A DNA stretch of 8,988 nt. Origin: Deltaproteobacteria bacterium. Its GTDB lineage: Bacteria; Desulfobacterota; GWC2-55-46. Below the pieces are notes generated by a model that made no database searches, was not told the origin of the DNA, and saw only the letters and a list, made by a program, of their open reading frames with translations. The stretch is taken from the NCBI GenBank assembly GCA_016234955.1, contig JACRNN010000103.1, positions 1 through 8,988 of the forward strand. Reading direction: 5' to 3'. Below are positions 1 through 6,583 of this stretch, one piece after another; the stretch's first letter is position 1, and every line of letters begins with the position of its first letter. The position numbers were made by a program, and so were the translations under genes.

Positions 1-248
1 AGAGAGTCGTACTCCACGCCGAACTTGCTGCTGGTGCCCGTAAGCCTCGCTATCCTGCCGTCTAACCCGTCGAGCACGCCGGAGATGAGGATGGCTATGG
101 CCGCCCTCTCGAAATGCCCGTCAAATGAAGATATGATGGCGTAGAACCCGCCGAAAAGGCTCGCCGAGGTTATGAGGTTCGGCAGCAGGTAGACGCCCTT
201 TTTCAGCTTCTTCTGACTGGTCTCCGGATTCAGTTCGTTATCGAGCAT
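1..248 (-). CDS. pssA: CDP-diacylglycerol--serine O-phosphatidyltransferase (5' part; gene runs off the window at base 1)
   Basis: Only the first 82 codons are present. The enzyme makes phosphatidylserine from CDP-diacylglycerol and L-serine in the inner membrane. After a Lys-rich cytoplasmic start (residues 11-18) comes a hydrophobic segment (about 19-32), then a second one (about 41-50). These are followed by the CDP-alcohol phosphotransferase signature D-G-x2-A-R-x8-G-x3-D at about residues 57-76 (DGRIAR, then G and D at the family spacing). The second Asp of the motif is lost at the window edge. The ATG (246-248) overlaps the end of psd by 11 bp, so the two genes are probably translationally coupled. 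PssA makes the substrate that Psd decarboxylates. The family call is firm. Whether the product is serine-specific rests on the psd neighbour and on resemblance to type II PssA. Confidence 0.9.
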   Translation of the reverse strand, partial: MLDNELNPETSQKKLKKGVYLLPNLITSASLFGGFYAIISSFDGHFERAAIAILISGVLDGLDGRIARLTGTSSKFGVEYDS

Positions 249-879
249 TCCAATACCCCAATATGGTTGACCCGGCCCTTACCTTGTCCCCAACCTTCAC
301 GCCGGCCTTGCACCCCGCCGGCAGGTATACGTCGACCCGGGAGCCGAACCTTATCATCCCGAACCGCTCACCCTTTTCAAGCTCCATGCCCACTTTAGCG
401 TAGCAGACTATCCTCCTGGCTATGAGGCCCGCTATCTGGTTGAAGGCCAGCCTCACGCCGGACTCGGTTTCGAGGATGACGGCGTTCTGCTCGTTTTCAA
501 GGGACGCCTTATCGAGGCTCGCGTTGAAGAACTTGCCCGGGTTGTAGACGACCTCAACGACCCTTCCGGAAAAGGGGACCCTGTTCACGTGGACGTTGAA
601 GACGTTCATGAAGATGCTGATCTTGAGCGCCTCTCCCCTGAGAAACTTCCCCCCCCTCTCGCGCTCGACCTTTATGACCTTCCCGTCAGCCGGGCTTACT
701 ATGGAACCCCCGTCAACGGGTATGCGCCTTTCAGGGTCCCTGAAAAACGCTATCACAAAGACCGTAAGAGGGATAAAAAACGCCTCCAACCACCTCAACC
801 CGGCAACCCAGACCGCCGCGGTACATATTATACAGGCCAGTATGAAGGGATGACCCTCCTTGGCGACAGGAAATCTCAA
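238..879 (-). CDS. psd: Phosphatidylserine decarboxylase proenzyme, short (PSD-A) type
   Basis: 213 aa, the usual length for the short, archaeal-like PSD-A subfamily. It converts phosphatidylserine to phosphatidylethanolamine at the membrane, directly after PssA in the pathway. Two hydrophobic segments (about residues 11-27 and 31-47) anchor the N-terminus. The SPADGKV motif holds the likely catalytic Asp (D65) and FNVHVNR the His (H97). FGSR at 178-181 matches the self-cleavage site of the family, where Gly179-Ser180 is cut and Ser180 becomes the pyruvoyl group. A second Gly-Ser-Thr (203-205) near the C-terminus lies too late to be the cleavage site. The start is TTG (877-879). No ATG or GTG lies in frame between it and the in-frame stop upstream (958-960), and AAGGGG sits about 7 nt ahead. 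The gene ends 11 bp inside pssA. There are 78 bp between it and ilvC. Confidence 0.95.
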   Translation of the reverse strand: MRFPVAKEGHPFILACIICTAAVWVAGLRWLEAFFIPLTVFVIAFFRDPERRIPVDGGSIVSPADGKVIKVERERGGKFLRGEALKISIFMNVFNVHVNRVPFSGRVVEVVYNPGKFFNASLDKASLENEQNAVILETESGVRLAFNQIAGLIARRIVCYAKVGMELEKGERFGMIRFGSRVDVYLPAGCKAGVKVGDKVRAGSTILGYWNAR

Positions 880-912
880 ATAAGAACCCCTTGAAGAAAC
901 ACTATTCCAGAC

Positions 913-939
913 GGCGGCCCGCTCAGGGCCGGCCCCGCC
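913..939 (-). other. GC-rich hairpin in the ilvC-psd gap
   Basis: In the 78-bp gap a perfect 5-bp GC stem (916-920 with 926-930, 5-nt loop) lies inside a wider GC-rich stretch that can pair further with a bulge. It has no run of U after it on the transcribed side, so it is not a convincing intrinsic terminator. It may reduce read-through or protect the ilvC 3' end. The short sequence at 888-907 resembles a box found in two other gaps (near 2752 and 6568). Confidence 0.3.
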
Positions 940-957
940 GCAATGCGCCTTGAAAGA

Positions 958-1974
<1,017 letters not shown>

Positions 1975-2038
1975 CTATCTCTCATCCTCCGTTCTATTTT
2001 CAGGGTACCTTTTCAATTGATTTCAGTATCTCTTCGAG

Positions 2039-2090
2039 TTGAAGCTCCCCGCGGCAAGCTGCGGGGAATGCGCTCGCTATGCATGTTCAT
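2039..2090 (-). repeat. Dispersed palindromic repeat, short copy A (ilvN-ilvC gap)
   Basis: A 52-bp copy of a repeat seen three times in full or in part. The left end TTGAAGCTCCCC (2039-2050) is identical to 2602-2613 and 7258-7269. The right end, 21 nt at 2070-2090, is identical to 2699-2719. The centre folds as CCCCGC (2047-2052) with GCGGGG (2061-2066), and inner GC pairs can extend the stem. Compared with copies B and C, the middle third is absent. The element begins 4 bp after the ilvN stop codon. Function is unknown; an mRNA processing or stabilising hairpin is possible. Confidence 0.8.
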
Positions 2091-2093
2091 CCG

Positions 2094-2579
2094 CTACTTC
2101 TGCTTCGGGCTCCTGGCCATCGCTATGCGGCCGGTCCTGACTATCTCTTTTATGCCGAATGGGCGCAGGAGCTCCGTTATCGCGCCTATCTTCTCCTCGT
2201 CGCCGGTTATCTCCACCGTGTAGCTCCTGGGGCTCACGTCCACTACCTTCGCCCTGAAGATATCGACTATGCTCAGTATCTCGGCCCTTATCTCCGGGTT
2301 GGACGACACCTTTATGAGCGCGAGCTCCCTCTCTATGTGCTCCTCGCCCGTGAAGTCATGCACCTTGATGACGTTTATGAGCTTGTTGAGCTGCTTGTTT
2401 ATCTGCTCGATGACCTTGTCGTCCCCCCTGGTGACTATCGTCATGCGCGATATCTCCGGGTCGAGTGTCTCGGCCACCGAAAGGCTTTCAATGTTGAAGC
2501 CGCGCCCCGAGAAGAGCCCCGAAATCCTGGACAGGACGCCGAACTCGTTGGCGACAAGCACCGATATCGTGTGGCGCAA
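2094..2579 (-). CDS. ilvN: Acetolactate synthase small (regulatory) subunit
   Basis: 161 aa, the usual size of the bacterial small subunit (IlvN/IlvH type). It binds the large subunit IlvB, raises its activity and gives valine feedback inhibition. The N-terminal ACT domain (about residues 2-75) opens RHTISVLVANEFGVLSR and contains the GLFSGRGFNIESLSV segment typical of the family, where valine binds between ACT domains. A C-terminal ACT-like domain follows (about 80-155), with KVVDVSPRSYTVEITG. The start is TTG (2577-2579). It is chosen because the family begins exactly at this MRHTI and an ideal Shine-Dalgarno, GGAGGT (2587-2592), lies 7 nt ahead. The gene is intact although its partner ilvB, 224 bp upstream, is disrupted. 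A large hairpin repeat sits in that gap, about 6 bp ahead of the ribosome site. Confidence 0.97.
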   Translation of the reverse strand: MRHTISVLVANEFGVLSRISGLFSGRGFNIESLSVAETLDPEISRMTIVTRGDDKVIEQINKQLNKLINVIKVHDFTGEEHIERELALIKVSSNPEIRAEILSIVDIFRAKVVDVSPRSYTVEITGDEEKIGAITELLRPFGIKEIVRTGRIAMARSPKQK

Positions 2580-2586
2580 AGAGAGA

Positions 2587-2592
2587 CCTCCA
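2587..2592 (-). promoter_or_regulatory. Strong Shine-Dalgarno deciding the TTG start of ilvN
   Basis: GGAGGT on the minus strand, 7 nt ahead of the TTG codon. It supports this unusual start codon. It is 6 bp from the edge of the 19-bp hairpin (2599-2641), so folding of that hairpin leaves the site free but close to a rigid stem. Confidence 0.75.
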
Positions 2593-2598
2593 AAAGAT

Positions 2599-2641
2599 AT
2601 TTTGAAGCTCCCCGCGGCTTTTCCGCGGGGAGCTTCAAAAT
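2599..2641 (-). repeat. Perfect 19-bp stem with 5-nt loop inside copy B
   Basis: The two arms (2599-2617 and 2623-2641) are exact reverse complements with a GC-rich core of CCCCGCGG and AT-rich feet. On the transcribed strand the loop is AAAAG and the stem is followed by TATCTTTTGG, a weak U-rich tail. It could act as a partial terminator or an RNA-stability hairpin between ilvB and ilvN. As a full terminator it would cut off ilvN, ilvC, psd and pssA, which seems unlikely unless a promoter lies after it. Confidence 0.85.
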
Positions 2642-2766
2642 GTAAGGAAACAAACTTCTATTCGCTCGCTTGACCCCGCATCTTGGGCTCAGGGTCTCGC
2701 GCTCGCTATGCATGTTCATAGCTTGAGAAGCAAGCTTCGATGAACTATACCCGAAGGAAACACTAA
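2599..2766 (-). repeat. Dispersed palindromic repeat, long composite copy B (ilvB-ilvN gap)
   Basis: This is the fullest copy, filling most of the 224-bp gap. Its parts, by base position, are: a perfect 19-bp inverted repeat (2599-2617 with 2623-2641, loop CTTTT); ATGTAAGGAA (2640-2649), shared with copy C; a 21-nt block (2660-2680) identical to copy C at 7322-7342; CTCGCGCTCGCT (2696-2707), also in C; and a 21-nt end (2699-2719) identical to copy A. A second hairpin follows (2714-2725 with 2731-2745, 3-nt bulge), then CCCGAAGGAAACACTAAA (2750-2767), whose near match lies at 6566-6583. All copies have the same orientation relative to transcription. No transposase or integrase is linked, so it looks like a small non-autonomous element. 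Confidence 0.85.
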
Positions 2767-2803
2767 AACCGCATGGCGACGACCGGACATTATACGCGCC
2801 TGA

Positions 2804-4308
2804 CTACACAAGGAGCATCTTGTTGAGCGGCTGGCCGGCCGGTACCATCGGATAGACGTTCTCGAACGGGTCGACCTTGAAGTCCATGAATACGGGCCTG
2901 TTCTTTACCGACAGGGCCTCCTTTATGACCCCTTCGACCTCCGCCGGGGTCTTCGCCCTCAGGCCCACGGCCCCGTAGGCCTCCGCGAGCTTCACGAAGT
3001 CCGGGGCGACGGAGACGCAGGTATGGGAATACCTCTTGCTGAAGAAGAACTCCTGCCACTGCCTGACCATGCCGAGGACCATGTTATTCAATATAGCCAC
3101 CTTCACCGGGAGCTTGTACTGAACGGCCGTGGCAAGCTCCTGTATGTTCATCTGGAGCGAGCCGTCGCCGGCTATGGCTATTACCGTAGAGTCCGGGCGA
3201 GCTATCTGTGCGCCTATGGCGGCCGGGAAGCCGTACCCCATCGTGCCGAGGCCGCCGGAGGTCAAAAACGTCCGGAGCCTGTCGAACTTGAAGAACTGGG
3301 CGGCCCACATCTGGTTCTGCCCGACCTCGGTGGTCACTATCGCCTCGCCCTTGGTCATCTCATAGAGTTTTTCCACGACGTACTGGGGCTTTATCTTGCC
3401 ATCGGGCTCAAACCTATAGGAAAGCGCATGGGTGCGCGCCCACTCCAGCGTCTGTACGTGCCACTCCTTGAGCCCGGCCCTGTAGGCCTTGAGCTCCTTC
3501 CGGGCCGGGGCCATCTTCAACATGTCCTTCAATACGTTCTTGACGTCGCCCACTATTGGGATGTCGACCTTCACGTTCTTGCTTATCGACGTCGGGTCTA
3601 TGTCGATGTGAATGATCCCGGCGTACGGGGCGAACTCGTCTATCTTCCCTGTCACGCGGTCGTCGAACCGGGCCCCCACCGCTATGAGGCAGTCCGTATT
3701 CATCACCGCCATGTTAGCGCAGTAGGTGCCGTGCATCCCGAGCATGCCCATGAAGAGCGGGTGGGTGCCGGGAAAGCCCCCGAGCCCCATGAGCGTCGTG
3801 GTGGTCGGGATATCGAGCTTTGCCGCAAACGCCTTGAGCTCGTCCGCGGCGTCGGAGAGCACGACCCCGCCGCCCGCGTAGATGACCGGCCTCCTGGACT
3901 TGAGGATAAACTCCATCGCCTTTCTTATCTGCCCCGGGTGTCCCTTGTACGTCGGCTGGTAGCTCTCGATATGGACCTTTTCAGGGTACTTGAGGTCCCC
4001 CGCCGGCGCGTTCAGGACGTCCTTGGGCAGATCAACGAGCACGGGGCCGGGCCTGCCGGTAGCGGCTATGTAGAAGGCCTCCTTTATTATCCTCGGAAGG
4101 TCCCTTACGTCCTTTACGAGATAGTTGTACTTGGTGCAGGGCCGCGTTATCCCGACGATGTCGGCCTCCTGGAACGCGTCGTTGCCGATGAGCGCGGTCG
4201 GAGGACGTCGTATACGGGCAGTACCGCGCCCCCGGGGAAGCCGAATATCGTATCCACACCTTCTTCGATGAGACAGTCCACGAACAGTTGCGCGCCGTTT
4301 TTCTTCAT
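2804..4308 (-). pseudogene. ilvB: Acetolactate synthase large subunit, with an internal deletion and frameshift
   Basis: The start is ATG at 4306-4308. The first 36 codons are normal for IlvB: MKKNGAQLF, EEGVDTIFGFPGGAVLP, PVYDVL. At about base 4200 the match jumps frame and resumes at TALIGNDAFQEAD, then runs unbroken for 464 codons to TAG at 2804. Against known IlvB (about 565 aa), some 66 codons, or about 196 nt, are missing. That stretch normally holds the RHEQ glutamate that activates thiamine diphosphate, the GYARATGK region and the TSGPGATN loop. The rest is sound: GARFDDRV, GGLGTMGYGFPAAIGA, the ThDP motif GDGSLQMN ending in ILNN, and MVRQWQEFF. Read straight through, frame one stops after 53 codons. 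The later part could start at a GTG at 4042, but such a product would lack the catalytic Glu. This may be a true pseudogene or an assembly error. Confidence 0.85.
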
Positions 4309-4366
4309 ATGGTGCGAGACCTTTTCTATCTGATATTTATCCGCCCTGGCAGGCTCAAACGGCCCT

Positions 4367-6025
4367 TTACTTCAGCACCGCGCCCGTATTGGCCGACGTG
4401 ACGGCCTTGGCGTACCTTGATAGCCAGCCGGTCTTTATCTTAGGCGCCGGGGGCTTCCACTTCCTGCGCCTCTCCTCGAGCTCGGCCCCGTTGACCTTCA
4501 ATTCGATCTTTCTTGCCGGTATGTCGACCTCTATGACGTCGCCGTCCTTTATTAGGGCTATTGCCCCCCCCTCCATGGCCTCGGGGGAAATATGGCCGAT
4601 GCAGGGGCCCCTCGTGCCGCCTGAGAACCTGCCGTCGGTTATGAGGGCGACCGCATCGCCGAGACCCATGCCCATGAGCGTAGCCGTGGGCGCGAGCATC
4701 TCCCTCATGCCTGGGCCGCCCTTAGGCCCCTCATACCTTATCACCACCACGTCCCCGCCCTTTATCCCGTTGCCGAGTACGGCCTTCATGGCGGCCTCCT
4801 CGGAGTCGAATACGCGGGCCTTGCCGGAGAACCGCATCATCTTGTCGCTCACGCCGGACTGTTTCACGACGGCCCCCAACGGGGCGATGTTGCCCTTGAG
4901 CACGGCTATGCCGCCCTCTTTATGGTATGGGTCGTTCACGGTCCTGATGACCCTGCCGTCGATGTAATCGACCTCGTTTATTATCGCCTTGACCCTCTTG
5001 CCCGATATCGTCGGGTTGTCCTTTATCAGGCCTCCGAGCCTCTTCAAGACCGCGGCCACCCCGCCGGCCCAGTGGAGGTCTTCCATGTAGAACTCGCCGA
5101 CCGGCTCTAACGATGTTATGTGCGGGGTGGAGCGCGAGAGCGCATCGAAGAGCTCAAGCGGCAGCTTCACGCCCGCGTCGCTTGCTATGGCCAGGAGATG
5201 GAGCACGGTGTTGGAAGAGCCTCCGAGCGCGAGGTCGGCCCTTATGGCGTTCTCGAACGCCGCCCTCGTCATTATCCTGCGCGGCGTGACGTTCTTTTTT
5301 ATCAGCTCCACTATCCTCACGCCGCTGTCAAAGGCTATCCTCCTTTTATCGGCGGAGTTGGCCAGGGCCGTGCCGCACCACGGCAGGCTCATACCCATCG
5401 CCTCGGTCAGGCAGTTCATCGTGTTGGCGGTATAGAGCCCCTGACAACTCCCGGCCCCCGGACACGCGCCCATCTCGCAGGCGTTGAGCTCCTCCTTCGA
5501 TATCTCGCCCTTCCTGAAACGGCCCATGGCCTCGAAGGTATCCCTTATGAAAGAGGTGCGCCTGCCCCTGTACCTGCCGGTCATCATAGGGCCTGCTGTA
5601 ACGACCACGGCCGGTATGTCGAGCCTGGCCGCGGCCATGAGCATGCCGGGAGTAATCTTATCGCAGTTGGTCAGGAGCACCAGACCGTCGAAGGCGTGCC
5701 CCTCGGCAACGCTCTCTATCATGTCGGCTATAAGCTCCCTTGTGGGGAGCGAATAGTGCATGCCCCTGTGGCCCATGGCTATGCCGTCGCACACGCCGGG
5801 CAGGCCGAAGAACATCGGGTAGCCCCCGCCCGTGTGAACGCCTTTTTCTATGAACCTCTCCAGGTCCCTCATCCCGATGTGGCCCGGTATGAGGTCTGAA
5901 AAGGATGTCGCAACCCCTATGAAGGGCTTCCCCATCTCTCCTTTCGGGAGTCCGGTAGCGTAAAGAAGCGCCCTGTGGGGCACCCTTTCAAGCCCCTTCT
6001 TGATCCTGTCGCTGCGTCCTGGCAT
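4367..6025 (-). CDS. ilvD: Dihydroxy-acid dehydratase
   Basis: 552 aa, full length for the IlvD/Edd family. It dehydrates 2,3-dihydroxy-isovalerate and 2,3-dihydroxy-3-methylvalerate to the keto acids in valine, leucine and isoleucine synthesis, in the cytoplasm, with an iron-sulfur cluster and Mg2+. Likely cluster ligands are C79 (GVCDGIAMGH), C121 (TNCDKITPGM) and a cysteine of CPGAGSC at 188-194, most likely C194. D80, D122 and K123 fit the metal and carbamylated-lysine positions. The C-terminal LITDGRFSGGT carries the catalytic serine. The pattern is that of the archaeal/bacterial enzyme with VCDGIA rather than the E. coli VDDGIA form. The start is ATG (6023-6025), with GAGG only about 4 nt ahead. 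It opens with PGRSDRIKKGLE, the usual family start. ilvB follows after 58 bp. It is intact. Confidence 0.98.
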   Translation of the reverse strand: MPGRSDRIKKGLERVPHRALLYATGLPKGEMGKPFIGVATSFSDLIPGHIGMRDLERFIEKGVHTGGGYPMFFGLPGVCDGIAMGHRGMHYSLPTRELIADMIESVAEGHAFDGLVLLTNCDKITPGMLMAAARLDIPAVVVTAGPMMTGRYRGRRTSFIRDTFEAMGRFRKGEISKEELNACEMGACPGAGSCQGLYTANTMNCLTEAMGMSLPWCGTALANSADKRRIAFDSGVRIVELIKKNVTPRRIMTRAAFENAIRADLALGGSSNTVLHLLAIASDAGVKLPLELFDALSRSTPHITSLEPVGEFYMEDLHWAGGVAAVLKRLGGLIKDNPTISGKRVKAIINEVDYIDGRVIRTVNDPYHKEGGIAVLKGNIAPLGAVVKQSGVSDKMMRFSGKARVFDSEEAAMKAVLGNGIKGGDVVVIRYEGPKGGPGMREMLAPTATLMGMGLGDAVALITDGRFSGGTRGPCIGHISPEAMEGGAIALIKDGDVIEVDIPARKIELKVNGAELEERRRKWKPPAPKIKTGWLSRYAKAVTSANTGAVLK

Positions 6026-6100
6026 ATACCTCTCTTACAATCGAATATATTCGTTCCCGTCCCAGATGCGACAGGTTTCATACCGTCGTCCGCCCTTGCT

Positions 6101-6293
6101 TCAGGCAAGCCCGCCAAGGGCCCTGTTCTCCTCTTTCGGCGCACCCTTTGCCGCGAAACCCTTGCGCCGCGCCGAGAGCATCGTCTCCATCTCGTCCTTG
6201 AGCTTCAATTTGAGCTTTTTAAGCCTGTCCTTCTCTATCTTTTCATCCTCGCTCAGACTCAAGGAGCTTTTTCATCAATTCCTGGTCGGTCAT
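6101..6293 (-). pseudogene. Small YdcH/DUF465-like protein, middle missing and frame shifted
   Basis: From ATG 6293 (AGGAGG 5 nt ahead, a perfect ribosome site) the frame reads MTDQELMKKLLESERG and stops at 6243. In another frame the sequence continues as SLSEDEKIEKDRLKKLKLK, then LKDEMETML, and ends with TGA at 6101. The first part matches the start of DUF465 proteins and the second matches their end (L-[ST]-x-E-x-E, then RLKKLKL-x-LKDEME). The family is normally about 65-80 aa and forms a short coiled helical hairpin. Here about 25-30 codons of the first helix, plus the frame, are lost near 6257-6262. The family's role is not well defined. The gene is first after the promoter at 6433-6461 and sits 75 bp ahead of ilvD, so it would head that operon. 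A downstream TTG (6262) could give a truncated product of about 53 aa. Confidence 0.7.
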
Positions 6294-6432
6294 ACGAGCC
6301 TCCTTACTGGTACGGGTTTTTTAGAGTATTTTATGGTTTTTTCGGCGGTATTCCGGCTTTTCAGACCCCTTACCGTCAAAACGGCGATTAAACGGCAAAA
6401 ACGCGCACAAATCCCCTTACGTCTTATTTTTC
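6294..6432 (-). promoter_or_regulatory. Likely 5' leader of the DUF465-ilvD operon
   Basis: About 130 nt lie between the expected transcription start and ATG 6293. The leader holds three GTAAGGGG/GTAAGGAG ribosome-site-like repeats (6413-6420, 6366-6373, 6300-6307). The last of these serves the small gene. The first precedes a GTG with six sense codons (6388-6408) and an overlapping TTG frame of 29 codons (6321-6410). I see no T-box sequence and no terminator hairpin with a U-run on the minus strand. Attenuation is therefore possible but not shown. No convincing larger gene exists on either strand here. Confidence 0.35.
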
Positions 6433-6461
6433 ATATTAACGCAACGCAGATTGCTTGTCAA
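6433..6461 (-). promoter_or_regulatory. Sigma-70-type promoter for the ilv block
   Basis: On the minus strand, TTGACA (6456-6461) is a perfect -35 box. A 17-bp spacer separates it from TAATAT (6433-6438), a 4/6 match to the -10 consensus with the key first T, second A and last T. It lies in the most AT-rich stretch of the window, 140 bp ahead of the small gene and about 410 bp ahead of ilvD. Transcription should start near 6425. It is the only convincing promoter in the window. Confidence 0.75.
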
Positions 6462-6471
6462 CAGCCTATGA

Positions 6472-6489
6472 TTACGGAAATATCCGTAA
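6472..6489. promoter_or_regulatory. Candidate operator: 7-4-7 palindrome upstream of the -35 box
   Basis: TTACGGA (6472-6478) and TCCGTAA (6483-6489) are exact inverted repeats with a 4-bp AT spacer. The centre lies about 55 bp upstream of the expected start site. That suits a dimeric activator or a repressor that touches the -35 region. The regulator is unknown. Confidence 0.5.
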
Positions 6490-6527
6490 ATATCCCGGAT
6501 TTGGAAGACCGCCGGGAGGATGCGGAA

Positions 6528-6583
6528 CGATGAACCACGCCGCAGCAAGTTGCGCTTGATTAGACCCCGAAGGAAACATTAAA
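6528..6583 (-). repeat. Partial repeat copy D after tsaB
   Basis: CGATGAAC (6528-6535) matches 2738-2745. About 28 bp later TAGACCCCGAAGGAAACATT continues the match to 2746-2767 of copy B (CCGAAGGAAACA shared, then AAA). The inserted part holds a small GC-rich palindrome (CGCA 6541-6544 with TGCG 6551-6554) resembling the GCAAGCTGCGG core of copy A. The element overlaps the tsaB stop codon. It looks like a rearranged right half of the repeat family. Confidence 0.55.

Noticed and set aside
913..939. Intrinsic terminator between ilvC and psd
   Set aside because: The stem is GC-rich but no U-run follows, and psd and pssA have no visible promoter of their own.
2441..2719. Minus-strand open frame starting MNMHSERE within repeat copy B
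   Set aside because: The first part is repeat sequence and the rest overlaps ilvN in another frame. There is no ribosome site and no family. It is only of note because copy C encodes a similar start in tsaB.
2789..2794. TATAAT on the minus strand after ilvB, as a promoter for ilvN
   Set aside because: No acceptable -35 sequence lies 16-18 bp upstream, so the hexamer alone is not enough.
3023..4333. Long open frame (436 codons) on the plus strand
   Set aside because: It lies wholly opposite ilvB, has no recognisable domain and is rich in His, Arg and Tyr as expected from the antisense of GC-rich coding DNA. The minus frames carry clear IlvB motifs.
5120..5899. 259-codon open frame on the plus strand
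   Set aside because: Antisense of ilvD, which has all its motifs on the minus strand. No family resemblance on the plus strand.
6294..6578. T-box or other known riboswitch ahead of the ilv block
   Set aside because: No T-box sequence, specifier stem or terminator/antiterminator pair could be found by eye.
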